Assembly (NCBI RefSeq): GCF_030504645.1
Contig: NZ_JAUKWQ010000001.1
Span: 744,001 to 808,000 of the forward strand
Length of the DNA: 64,000 nt
DNA from: Rhizobium oryzicola
Lineage (GTDB): Bacteria > Pseudomonadota > Alphaproteobacteria > Rhizobiales > Rhizobiaceae
Direction: 5' to 3'
Both the position numbers and the translations under genes were made by a program. A model generated the notes under the pieces. The model searched no databases and was not told where the DNA came from. It saw nothing but the letters and a program-made list of their open reading frames with translations. How positions within the stretch are numbered: the first letter of the stretch is position 1; every line of letters begins with the position of its first letter. Of the stretch, positions 17,181 through 25,408 are shown in pieces.

Positions 17181-18824
17181 ATGAGCGATCTCGCGCATTC
17201 GGATGGCATGTCTCAGTCCGGCCTGCTGGAGATCATTTCCGACGCGATTTCCGGTGCCTTGCTCATCTACGACCGCAACGACACCATCGTCTTCGCCAGC
17301 AATCATCTACGCCATTTCCTGCACGCCCTTCCGGTCAATCCATGTGCCGGCACGCGGTTGCGTGACTTCTTCGGCTTTCTCTATGACCACGGTGGCTATT
17401 TTCCAGAGGATACCGAGCGTAAGGCCCGCCCGACGGTCAGCCGCGAAGACTGGATCGCGGGCGAAATTGCAGCACTCTGGAAAGAGCGATCCGAAGCTGT
17501 AGAGCGACGGGGCGTCGACCGTTGGATGAGCCTGTCGCGTCGCCGTATGCCATCCGGATACGGAATTTGCGTCATTCGCGATGTGTCCGAGCACAAGAAG
17601 CGCGAGGATCAATGGCGCGCTGACCTCGAACGCGTTCAGGTAACGGAAGAAATCCTCGACAACCTGCCGTTCCCGGTATCCGTCAAGGATCGCAAGCTTG
17701 CCTGCGTTGCCGTCAACAAGGCCATGTGTGATCTCCACGGGCTGGACCGCGAAGATGTTCTGGCGCGTCGCGTCGGCGAGGCCCTGCGGGAACCTGTGCC
17801 GTCCGCCTGTGATATCGCAGACCGCGAGGTTCTCGAAACCGGCATGCCAGCGACGCAGGCAGAGTTGATAATTTACCCGGATGGGCGCCGCGAAACCTTC
17901 CTCACGCGCCGCTACCGGATCGGTAAGCCGGGTCGCTATTTTGTCGTCACGATCATGGAAGATGTCAGCGCCGTCGCAGATATTGTGCGCACCGCGCAAC
18001 CGGTCGTGATCGATCAGCGGACTGCCAAGACGAGCCCTGTTCGCCAGAGCCATGATATTCAGCCGGACAGCGGGTCGCACATCGCCGGTCGGCGTGTTCT
18101 CATCGTCACAGAAGATTACGATGCCGAGCGTGAAAGCCTGACGCTTCTGACGAAAATGGACATGGATGCCTCGTCCGTTCGCAGTGTGATGGAACTCGAG
18201 GCCTTCCTCTCGCTGGCGCAGGATGCATCCATCGCCATTGATCTGATGATCATTGATAGCCTGATGGATGTGCAATGCCTGGAAATTGCCGACCGCTTTG
18301 GCATTTCCTACGTTGTGCTGGAAGGCGTGCGGATGCGGGAAGATCTGGCGCCGGCTGTCATGCACCATTTCCGCTATCCTGCCGACCAAGGGAGCATAGC
18401 GGACGAGGATTGGCAGATCGACCCGGTTACATCGCTTGATGTTCTCGTCGCGGAAGATAATCCGGTCAACCAGATCGTGTTTTCCCAGATCCTCGATGGT
18501 CTTGGCTATCGTTACGCCATCGCATCCGATGGCGAGGAGGCGGTGCGCCTTTGGCAGGAGCACAAGCCTTCCATCATCCTGATGGATATCACGCTTCCTC
18601 GTCTCAACGGTTTTGAAGCGGCACAGCGTATCCGCAGTCTGGAGGAGCGGGCGGGAGCGACACCAATCATCGGCGTGCTGTCTCCGGCGGTGGAAGGCGA
18701 TCGCGCCGCTTGCCATGCTGCCGGTATGAACGATGTGGTGATGAAGCCTTTGAGTCCGGATACGCTGGAAGATAAGTTCCGGCTTTATCTTCATCGCCCG
18801 CAAGCATTTCAACGCACGGCTTGA
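17181..18824 (+). CDS. PAS-PAS-REC-REC signalling protein without kinase domain
   Basis: The 547-residue cytoplasmic protein has a PAS-like region at about 15-135, a second PAS at about 155-265 (NLPFPVSVKDR), a divergent receiver-like domain at about 304-405 (VLIVTEDYD, possible acceptor Asp 359 in IIDSLM), and a canonical receiver at 419-537 (VLVAEDNPVN, Asp 469 in LMDIT, Lys 522 in MKPLS). There is no DHp or HATPase region and no output domain, so it is likely a phosphorylation-controlled scaffold or a phosphate sink. ATG 17181 is preferred; a 37-codon in-frame extension is possible. A GGDEF-EAL gene follows 113 bases downstream on the same strand. Function inferred from domains only. Confidence 0.8.
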   Translation: MSDLAHSDGMSQSGLLEIISDAISGALLIYDRNDTIVFASNHLRHFLHALPVNPCAGTRLRDFFGFLYDHGGYFPEDTERKARPTVSREDWIAGEIAALWKERSEAVERRGVDRWMSLSRRRMPSGYGICVIRDVSEHKKREDQWRADLERVQVTEEILDNLPFPVSVKDRKLACVAVNKAMCDLHGLDREDVLARRVGEALREPVPSACDIADREVLETGMPATQAELIIYPDGRRETFLTRRYRIGKPGRYFVVTIMEDVSAVADIVRTAQPVVIDQRTAKTSPVRQSHDIQPDSGSHIAGRRVLIVTEDYDAERESLTLLTKMDMDASSVRSVMELEAFLSLAQDASIAIDLMIIDSLMDVQCLEIADRFGISYVVLEGVRMREDLAPAVMHHFRYPADQGSIADEDWQIDPVTSLDVLVAEDNPVNQIVFSQILDGLGYRYAIASDGEEAVRLWQEHKPSIILMDITLPRLNGFEAAQRIRSLEERAGATPIIGVLSPAVEGDRAACHAAGMNDVVMKPLSPDTLEDKFRLYLHRPQAFQRTA

Positions 18825-18937
18825 ACTTGCACTTTCACTCTAAGTTATTGACGAAATTCATGTGTCTCTGCCCTGTATACTTTTTTAATGTTTAGGTCGC
18901 ATTCTGACCAAAACTCGAAGAATGCGCAGGACACCTC

Positions 18938-20290
18938 ATGACGACGACGGATCGTCCGTTGCCACAAGTCAGTCAGAATGAACTCCAGGCGATGGCGTAT
19001 CGGGATCCGCTGACGGGTCTGGGAAACCGCTATCGCCTGCGTGACAAGGTGCGCGCTGTTGCCACCGAGCGCGCCGACGATCCCGCACCCTTCACCATCG
19101 GTATCGCCAACCTCGACGGCTTCAAGCCGATCAACGATCTGTTCGGCTCCGCAGCCGGCGACGAAATTCTGTGTCAGGTTGCCCACCGTCTGAAAGCCTG
19201 CATTCCCGATGGGGCAACGGTGACCCGCCACGATGGCGATGAGTTCGCATTCCTGCTACCGCTGATTTTTGAAAAGACGAGTGCCGAGCGGTTGGGCCAG
19301 ATGATCAAGGAAGTGCTGTCGGCACCCTACGATCTCGGCGATCGCAATGTGCGGCTCTCTGCCTCCTTCGGCTTTGCCATTTACCCCTTCGCGGGCGAGG
19401 AATTCGAAGACCTGTTGAAGAGCGCGGAAACGGCGCTCTACCGCTCCAAGCGGCGTGGCCGCGGCCAGATCACGGTCTATTCCCGCGAGATTGCGCAGGA
19501 GATGAAGCGTGCGACGCAGCTCGAACAGGCGCTGCGCAATGCCATTATTGCCGATGCGGTGGATGTTCACTTCCAGCCGATCGTGCGCATTCGCGATGGT
19601 GCGGTGCTTGGCTTCGAGGCCTTGGCACGCTGGAACGATGCCGACCTCGGTTTCGTATCGCCTGCCATCTTCGTGCCGCTGGCAGAAGAGCGCGGTTTCA
19701 TCGATGCCCTTTCGGAAGCGCTGCTTCGCAAGGCGGCCGAAGCGGCCCTTGCCTGGCCGCGGGATATGTTCCTGTCCTTCAATCTTTCATCGGCGCAGTT
19801 GATGGATCCGGGCACAGCGCTGTCGATCCTCTCGACGCTCAGCCGCGTCGGTCTTGATCCCTCACGCGTCGAGCTTGAGATCACCGAAACGGCTGTTATG
19901 AGCAGCGCCGACACCGCGCAGCGGATCATCAACGATCTCCGGCGTGTTGGTATTCGCATTTCACTGGATGATTTCGGCACCGGCCAGTCCAGCCTTGGGC
20001 GCTTGCGCGACTTCACCTTTGACAAGGTGAAGATCGACCGGGCCTTTGTGTCACAAATCACGACTGACCGTGCATCGGAACATATCGTCAAGGCGATCGT
20101 GGCCATGTGCGAAGGGCTGGATCTTCAGGTCGTGGCAGAAGGCATCGAGACGTCGGCCGATGCTGCGAAGTTGAAAGAACTCGGCTGCAGCATGGGGCAA
20201 GGCTACCTTTACGGAAGACCTATCGATGCGCAGGCAACACTCGCTTATCTGCAGGGGTGCAAGCGCGCCACGGAAGCGCATACGGCATAA
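18938..20290 (+). CDS. GGDEF-EAL protein, likely c-di-GMP phosphodiesterase
   Basis: The 450-residue cytoplasmic protein has a GGDEF domain at about 20-180 and an EAL domain at about 195-440. The EAL signature is intact: FEALARW (227-229 EAL), ELEITETA, LDDFGTG (344-349), KVKIDR and VVAEGIET (Glu 401), so phosphodiesterase activity is expected. The GGDEF signature reads DGDEF (99-103), and the Asp that normally begins the D-x-D metal motif is Asn 59 in NLDGFK, so cyclase activity is doubtful. There is no sensory or membrane domain, so input may come from a partner such as the PAS-REC protein encoded just upstream. An intrinsic terminator follows directly. Confidence 0.88.
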   Translation: MTTTDRPLPQVSQNELQAMAYRDPLTGLGNRYRLRDKVRAVATERADDPAPFTIGIANLDGFKPINDLFGSAAGDEILCQVAHRLKACIPDGATVTRHDGDEFAFLLPLIFEKTSAERLGQMIKEVLSAPYDLGDRNVRLSASFGFAIYPFAGEEFEDLLKSAETALYRSKRRGRGQITVYSREIAQEMKRATQLEQALRNAIIADAVDVHFQPIVRIRDGAVLGFEALARWNDADLGFVSPAIFVPLAEERGFIDALSEALLRKAAEAALAWPRDMFLSFNLSSAQLMDPGTALSILSTLSRVGLDPSRVELEITETAVMSSADTAQRIINDLRRVGIRISLDDFGTGQSSLGRLRDFTFDKVKIDRAFVSQITTDRASEHIVKAIVAMCEGLDLQVVAEGIETSADAAKLKELGCSMGQGYLYGRPIDAQATLAYLQGCKRATEAHTA

Positions 20291-20321
20291 AGGGACGGCA
20301 CTTTCGTGCCGCCCCTTTTTT
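20291..20321 (+). terminator. Rho-independent terminator after the GGDEF-EAL gene
   Basis: The stem AGGGACGGCAC (20291-20301) pairs with GTGCCGCCCCT (20306-20316) with one mismatch and a TTTC loop, followed by a run of T to 20321. It starts at the base after the stop codon and ends the PAS-REC/GGDEF-EAL transcript. Confidence 0.85.
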
Positions 20322-20360
20322 GGCTTAGAGACAACGCGTCCCTCGTTCCAGAGAATGCCC

Positions 20361-20954
20361 TTACGGGCGGTTCGTCGTCGACGGGGTAGTAGCGCTGCCA
20401 CCTGCCGGTGCCATAGTGCCATTCGTGGAAGAGGTCGTCGTGCGGTCAGTGCTGTTGTTCGACTGCGCCGTCTGGTCATCCAGCGTCTTGAATTCCGGAG
20501 CGGACTTCAGTGCCTCGGCCGTCTCGGTCGTGGTCAGGCGAAGCTTGTTGCCATCCTCACGGTTCACCGTGATCTTATCCATTGGCACTGCGACATCCTT
20601 TTCGCCCAGGCCGAGGAAGCCGCCAACGCCGACAACTGCAGCGACGATGCCGCCATTTTGCTCAAGGATCAGATCCTTGACGTTGCCGATGCTCTTGTTC
20701 TCACCGTTGTAGATGCCTTGACCGATATAGTCATTGGCGCTGATCTGGGTGGGAGTCTGCTGAGTCAGATACGAACCGGAAGCCGCACCCATGGTGCTTG
20801 CAGCACCCGAAGCGCCGGTCGAGTGGTTCATCGGAGCCTGGGTGGCCGGAGATGCGGGGCTAGCCGGTGCAGTGGTCTGTGCCAGTGCCGGTGCGACTGC
20901 GGCGGAAGCCATCAGAACTGCGGCCGCTGCCATGCTGCTAAGGGTCTTCTTCAT
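20361..20954 (-). CDS. Secreted PRC-barrel domain protein
   Basis: The 197 residues begin with a clear Sec signal peptide (MKKTLSSMAAAAVLMASA... with an ALAQ-type cleavage site near residue 26), so the protein is periplasmic. After an Ala/Thr/Pro-rich stretch comes a PRC-barrel segment (GQGIYNGENKSIGNVKDLIL, then AAVVGVGGFLGLGEKDVAVP), and the end is a Ser/Thr/Asn-rich low-complexity tail. PRC-barrel proteins of this secreted type are common in Rhizobiales and have no settled role; envelope stress or surface association is possible. It is a single gene divergent from nothing close; 21-base to 180-base flanks are non-coding. Confidence 0.85.
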   Translation of the reverse strand: MKKTLSSMAAAAVLMASAAVAPALAQTTAPASPASPATQAPMNHSTGASGAASTMGAASGSYLTQQTPTQISANDYIGQGIYNGENKSIGNVKDLILEQNGGIVAAVVGVGGFLGLGEKDVAVPMDKITVNREDGNKLRLTTTETAEALKSAPEFKTLDDQTAQSNNSTDRTTTSSTNGTMAPAGGSATTPSTTNRP

Positions 20955-21135
20955 CTGGAACCTTCCTTCCTTTCAGGTTGTCCGAAGCGTGATTTTCAGA
21001 GTGATCACCACGCTGGTCCGATGAAGAAATGGTTGGCTAGAGGAATGGTTCCGGATATTTATGCCAAAAAAATAGGCGAAATATGCCGGAACCTATTCGT
21101 CATTTGCAGGTTCGGAAACCCGCTCAAAATCCCCC

Positions 21136-22023
21136 TTACAGCAAATAAGCGGGTTCGAAGCGGCCTTTCACGGAAATACCGAGATCGAAGGTAAAGCCGC
21201 ATTGCGGATCGGCGGCACGCTCTGCTTCGTCCGCACCTTCCCATGCCGTGGTCACGAACAGCCGGTCGGCATTTTTGCCGAAGAAGGCCGGGCAGGAGGT
21301 GCGCTTTGTGGGCAGGTTGTAGCGTGCGAGATGCTTGCCCTCCGGCGAATAGCAATCGACCGCACTGGCACCCCAACGCGCGTTCCAGACATTGCCTTCC
21401 GCATCGCAGACGGAACCATCCGATCCACCCGGTTGGCCGCTGTTGTCGATGAAGACGGATGCCTCGCCTGTCGGTAGCCCCGTCGTCGCATCAAGTGACA
21501 CGCGCATGATACGGTTGACCCGCGTATCCACGTAGTAGCCGATCCCACCATCTGGCGAGAAGCAGATGGAATTCGGAATGCTGATGCCGCCGAACAGGCG
21601 CGTCACCTTGCCCTTTGTCACGTGATAGATGGAGCCTGCACCATCTTCCGCCTTGCGGCCCATGGTGCCGATCCAGAGGCTGCCGGACGGATGTACCCGT
21701 CCGTCATTGGAACGGTTGCCAGGCTTGTCGGCTTCGAGCTTCACATAGGGTTCGAAGCTGCCATCCGCCGTGTTGCGAATGAAGAGCCCCTGATCGGTTG
21801 CGAGAAGCTGGCGGTCAGCGTCGATGCGCGCCAGAACGCTGGCGAGGAAGGGCAGGTCGTGAACCTTCAGCTCACCGGTTGCAACATTCAGCTCGTGCAG
21901 TTCGCGGCCCAGAATATTGAACCACCAGGCGGTATCCGTGTGCGGATCATAGGTGGGGCCTTCCCCCAGCTCACAGGAGCGGGAGGAGAGGATCTTCCCC
22001 TGGAAGGGATGGGGGTGGGTCAT
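21136..22023 (-). CDS. SMP-30/gluconolactonase family sugar lactonase
   Basis: A predicted six-bladed beta-propeller lactonase of 295 residues that would open an aldonolactone to the aldonate. Family hallmarks are the N-terminal Glu in LGEGPTYDPHTDTAWW, the Asn in the IPNSICFSPDG segment (metal ligand) and the Asp in GGSDGSVCDAEGNVW (metal/catalytic). The start overlaps the dgoA stop by four bases. As the last gene of the SDR-dgoK-dgoA operon, it most likely acts on D-galactono-lactone or a related lactone; the exact sugar is inferred from context. Confidence 0.87.
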   Translation of the reverse strand: MTHPHPFQGKILSSRSCELGEGPTYDPHTDTAWWFNILGRELHELNVATGELKVHDLPFLASVLARIDADRQLLATDQGLFIRNTADGSFEPYVKLEADKPGNRSNDGRVHPSGSLWIGTMGRKAEDGAGSIYHVTKGKVTRLFGGISIPNSICFSPDGGIGYYVDTRVNRIMRVSLDATTGLPTGEASVFIDNSGQPGGSDGSVCDAEGNVWNARWGASAVDCYSPEGKHLARYNLPTKRTSCPAFFGKNADRLFVTTAWEGADEAERAADPQCGFTFDLGISVKGRFEPAYLL

Positions 22024-22658
22024 TTGCCGGCTCCAATGGCAAGATCATAGGCTTCGATCGTCTTGACGCCACGTTCGCGGACTTCAGCCGCCGTCATACC
22101 AGGCTTGTAGAGGCTGGAGCCGAGGCCGAAAGCGGAGATGCCCCCGCGCACATACTCGCCAAAATTGGCATCCGATACGCCGCCAACGGCTGCGATGATC
22201 AGTTCCGGCGGCAGAACGGCGCGGATGGCGTTGATGCCCGAAGGGCCGAGTACGCTCGCGGGGAAGAATTTCAACCCCGTTGCGCCGGCGCGCGCAGCAG
22301 CCAGCGCTTCCGTGGCGGTAAAGACGCCGGGCAGCGTCACCATTCCCTTGGCGGCGGCGGCTTCAATAACGGCGGGTTCGACATTCGGGCTGACCATCAA
22401 CCGACCACCTGCAGCTTCCAGCGAATTTACCTGCTCAACCGTCAGCACGGTGCCAGCGCCGATCAGGCAATCGGCCGGAGCGAGGCGCACCGCAATCTCG
22501 ATCGAGCGGAACGGGTCCGGCGAATTGAGCGGAATTTCAATCGCCGTGAAGCCGGTCTCGATGAGAGCGCCGACGACGCCTTCCGTTTCTTCCGGCTTCA
22601 AGCCGCGAAGAATGGCCACCAAAGGCCGTTGCATCTTTGGAAATGGAACGCGGGTCAT
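22020..22658 (-). CDS. dgoA: 2-dehydro-3-deoxy-6-phosphogalactonate aldolase
   Basis: Cleaves KDPGal to pyruvate and glyceraldehyde 3-phosphate. The 212 residues fit the KDPG/KDPGal class I aldolases: the Glu region ETGFTAIEIPLNSPDP, GAGTVL, and the Schiff-base Lys in TGLKFFPA. DgoA rather than Eda is supported by the adjacent galactonokinase, whose stop overlaps this start. The overlaps through the whole operon (ATGA type) indicate translational coupling. Confidence 0.92.
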   Translation of the reverse strand: MTRVPFPKMQRPLVAILRGLKPEETEGVVGALIETGFTAIEIPLNSPDPFRSIEIAVRLAPADCLIGAGTVLTVEQVNSLEAAGGRLMVSPNVEPAVIEAAAAKGMVTLPGVFTATEALAAARAGATGLKFFPASVLGPSGINAIRAVLPPELIIAAVGGVSDANFGEYVRGGISAFGLGSSLYKPGMTAAEVRERGVKTIEAYDLAIGAGK

Positions 22659-23590
22659 GCGCTTGTCCTTGCATCACTGAAAAAAAGAGATTGTGCGGCG
22701 GCCGCCAGACCGCCACGAACGGCCACGTCGGCATCAATGGTCTCGAAGGCAAGCCCGAGAGCTTGGAAAGCTGCCTCGTAAAGAGCTTGGAGACTACCGG
22801 ACGCCACGAGATGGATATGGGTGTCAGCACCGGCATTCGCCAACCCGCCTGCCATCTCCGCACCGATCAAGGTACCGGAAAGACGAGCGGCAGCGCTTGT
22901 CGAATCCAGCCCATGCAACAGCTGGCCCGAGCGCACGGTGAAAAACAGATTGGTCAGCATCTGCGGCTTCTGCCGCGCTGTCAGAACGGCCTGTCGAAAA
23001 GCCGGATGGCTGCCGTCGAAACGTTCGGCCCCCTCGATCGTATGCTTGAGAATGGAGTTCTTAGAGATGACGTCGAACAGTTCGCCGGTCATGAAGGTGG
23101 AGAAGCCGGAAACCTTGTCTCCGCTGACATTCACCCACTTGGAATGCGTGCCGGGCATGCAAACGACGCGCTCGCCGGAAGCGCCGGGTCCAAGCGCACC
23201 CAACAGCTGCGTTTCCTCTCCGCGCATCACATCCGGCGCATCCTGGGCGCGCTGGGCAATGCCGGGCAGGATCTTCACCGTCCAAGCCGCCGAGGGAACA
23301 TTGACGGCACCGGAAAGGACGGCGGAAAGGCGCGCCGGGGCGTCCACATATCCTGCTTCCACCCAGCCCTGGCGGGCACCCGCCATGCCGCAGACGATCA
23401 CCGGAAGCTCTGCCGGTGCCTGCAACTCCTGCAGATGCGCGCCGAGAACCTTGTTGAAGCCGACCGTTGCGGCCGTCGTCATGCCTTCGCCGCTGCGCCG
23501 TTCCGCCAGCACCTTGTCCTCGGCATCCATCAGCCAAACGCGAAAGCTGCTTGTGCCCCAGTCCACCGCCACATAGGCCGGTTGCGTCAT
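22655..23590 (-). CDS. dgoK: 2-dehydro-3-deoxygalactonokinase
   Basis: Phosphorylates 2-dehydro-3-deoxy-D-galactonate at O6. The 311-residue protein begins VAVDWGTSSFRVWL, the DgoK version of the ASKHA phosphate-binding loop, and contains CGMAGARQGW, PGTHSKWV and MTGELFDV, all characteristic of the family. The ATG at 23590 shares its A with the SDR stop codon; a longer in-frame ORF upstream lies inside the SDR gene and is spurious. It is the most diagnostic gene of this sugar-acid operon. Confidence 0.94.
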   Translation of the reverse strand: MTQPAYVAVDWGTSSFRVWLMDAEDKVLAERRSGEGMTTAATVGFNKVLGAHLQELQAPAELPVIVCGMAGARQGWVEAGYVDAPARLSAVLSGAVNVPSAAWTVKILPGIAQRAQDAPDVMRGEETQLLGALGPGASGERVVCMPGTHSKWVNVSGDKVSGFSTFMTGELFDVISKNSILKHTIEGAERFDGSHPAFRQAVLTARQKPQMLTNLFFTVRSGQLLHGLDSTSAAARLSGTLIGAEMAGGLANAGADTHIHLVASGSLQALYEAAFQALGLAFETIDADVAVRGGLAAAAQSLFFSDARTSA

Positions 23591-24360
23591 CAGAGAACTC
23601 CTCCGTCTACAGTTATCCATTGGGCCGTCATGCCCGCCGAAGCGCGGGATGCGAGAAACAGGCAGGGCCCCAAGACATCCTCTGCCGTCAGGCTGCGCTT
23701 CAGGCATTGCCGGTCCACCATGGCCGCAATGCCTTCATCTGTCAGCCACAGTCGCTTCTGCCGTTCCGTCACGATCATGCCCGGCAGGATGGCATTCACC
23801 CGCACGCCGTCTGGTCCAAGCCGGCCGGCAAGGCTTTTGGTGAGACCCAGAATGCCGGCTTTCGCGGTCGTATAGCTTGGCATGCCGCCCATATTCAGCA
23901 TGAAGGAAATCGAAGAGAAATTAACGATGGCGCCATGCCCGTCAGCAATCAGATAAGGTGCTGCCGCCTGCGCGCAGAAGAACATCTGCTTGAGGTTGAT
24001 CGTCTGGTTTGCATCCCAGATCTCCTCGGTCACTTCAAGAAATTCATGACGGTCATCAAGGGCGGCATTGTTGACGAGGACCCCGAGGCCGCCGAGATGG
24101 GATGCCGCTTCGCCAATCGCTGCCTTTGCCGCATCCATGTCACGCAAATCGGCATGCAGGAAAAGCGGGCGGTGGATCGCGTCAGCAGAGAGGCGCTCTA
24201 CCAGCGAAAGGCTTGCCTCTTCATTGATGTCAATGAAGGCGACCTTGGCACCAGCTCGTACGAAACCCTCAGTCAAAGCCGCGCCTATCCCTGATCCTCC
24301 GCCGGTAATCACCACGCCACGGCCAGACAAATCGGCAAAACCTAAGGGCAAGGCCGTCAC
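23590..24360 (-). CDS. SDR-family dehydrogenase, probable aldose/sugar dehydrogenase
   Basis: The 256-residue Rossmann oxidoreductase has the classical SDR signature: TGGGSGIG for cofactor binding, NNAA, the catalytic Ser in NFSSISF and YTTAK (Tyr and Lys). First gene of the dgo operon, so it probably oxidises galactose (or another aldose) to the lactone that the SMP-30 protein then opens. I choose the GTG start at 24360 because GGAGG lies at the right distance; ATG 24372 and GTG 24381 are also in frame, but the Shine-Dalgarno lies downstream of both. The Asp at the end of strand beta-2 (FIDIN) favours NAD+ over NADP+. Confidence 0.85.
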   Translation of the reverse strand: MTALPLGFADLSGRGVVITGGGSGIGAALTEGFVRAGAKVAFIDINEEASLSLVERLSADAIHRPLFLHADLRDMDAAKAAIGEAASHLGGLGVLVNNAALDDRHEFLEVTEEIWDANQTINLKQMFFCAQAAAPYLIADGHGAIVNFSSISFMLNMGGMPSYTTAKAGILGLTKSLAGRLGPDGVRVNAILPGMIVTERQKRLWLTDEGIAAMVDRQCLKRSLTAEDVLGPCLFLASRASAGMTAQWITVDGGVL

Positions 24361-24373
24361 GCTTTCCTCCATT

Positions 24374-24410
24374 AGTTCCACTATTCGGAACTGAGTTTGA
24401 CTATGTGGAA
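24374..24410. promoter_or_regulatory. Putative IclR-type operator in the dgo/iclR divergent region
   Basis: A perfect 6-bp inverted repeat AGTTCC-N7-GGAACT covers 24374-24392. The segment ACTATTCGGAA (24380-24390) is repeated directly as ACTATGTGGAA (24400-24410), 20 bases on, about two helical turns. It lies just upstream of the SDR start and 60-95 bases before the iclR start, where an autoregulating divergent repressor would bind. Regulator-site pairing is inferred from position. Confidence 0.5.
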
Positions 24411-24469
24411 TAACGTGACTAACATGCTCCCGAAGTCAAGCGCATTTGCATGAAACATAAGGTCACGCT

Positions 24470-25279
24470 TTGAGCAGCAAAGAGGACGAAAAGGCCCCGG
24501 AGATCGACAAGCTTGCCGATACTGGTACGCTGGGCAAGGCGATTGCGCTTCTTGATCTTGTGACGCGTGCGCCTGAACCTCTGCGCTTTACCGACATACT
24601 CAAGCTGACCGGCCTCCCGCGCGGCAGCCTGCACCGGCAATTGCGGCATCTGGTACTGGAGGGGCTTCTGGATGACAGTCCGGATGGCACCTATGGTCCG
24701 GGTCTGCGGTTGCTGGAGTTTGCCTCGCGCGCCTGGGCCAAGAGCAGTTTTCGAGAGGTTGCAGCGCCGCACCTCCTGCGCCTGCATCAGCAGACGGGAG
24801 AAACAGTTCACCTCGGTGTGTTGCGCGGCCATGAGATCATCTATCTGGACAAGGTCGAAGGCCGGCAGGCGTTGCGCCTCCATTCACAAATCGGCAAGGC
24901 ATCTCCCGTTTATTGCACCGGCATCGGCAAGGCAGCGCTTTCCGTTGTCAGTGATGAACTCCGGGCAGAAATCCTTTCGGCGCTTTGCTTCGAGCCGTTC
25001 ACGCCCGGCACCCACAAGGACGTAGCTGCCTTGCTGGAGGATTTGCAGAAAATCAAATCCGCAGGGTTCGCTTTCGACATGGAGGAGCATGAAATCGGCA
25101 TTCGTTGCGTCGCCGCGCCGATTAGCTCCAATGACGCGGCATTCGCCTCCGGAATTTCGATCACTGCACCTGCTTTCCGGGCCAGTCCAGAACAGCTCAA
25201 GGCCTGGGCTCCATTGGTTCTTGAAGCCGCACATGCCATTCAATTGGATATTCCTCGGCGACTAGGCCCCGCCAAATAA
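24470..25279 (+). CDS. IclR-family transcriptional regulator of the dgo operon
   Basis: The 269-residue regulator has an N-terminal winged HTH (TLGKAIALLDLVT, FTDILKLTGLPRGSLHRQL) and the C-terminal IclR effector domain (GETVHLGVLRGHEIIYLDKVEG, YCTGIGKAAL, GIRCVAAPI). The start is TTG at 24470, preceded by AAGG. It is divergent from the SDR-dgoK-dgoA-lactonase operon with a palindromic operator between them, so it is probably the local repressor or activator responding to a sugar acid or its dehydrated form. The ligand is unknown. Confidence 0.88.
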   Translation: MSSKEDEKAPEIDKLADTGTLGKAIALLDLVTRAPEPLRFTDILKLTGLPRGSLHRQLRHLVLEGLLDDSPDGTYGPGLRLLEFASRAWAKSSFREVAAPHLLRLHQQTGETVHLGVLRGHEIIYLDKVEGRQALRLHSQIGKASPVYCTGIGKAALSVVSDELRAEILSALCFEPFTPGTHKDVAALLEDLQKIKSAGFAFDMEEHEIGIRCVAAPISSNDAAFASGISITAPAFRASPEQLKAWAPLVLEAAHAIQLDIPRRLGPAK

Positions 25280-25408
25280 ATTTGACTGCAATTTTCCAGT
25301 TGGAAAGCTTGGGGCAAGACGTGTTTGCGAACCTGAAAACAGATCAGTTTCATTAGCAAAGTCGCAATTTAGACAGCCTTTTCAAAGAGATCTGATATCT
25401 TCACACTC

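Noticed and set aside
17307..18812. 501-residue ORF on the minus strand
   Set aside because: Antisense shadow of the PAS-REC gene.
18848..18881. TTGACG and TATACT as a promoter of the GGDEF-EAL gene
   Set aside because: The spacer is 22 bases, too long for a sigma-70 promoter.
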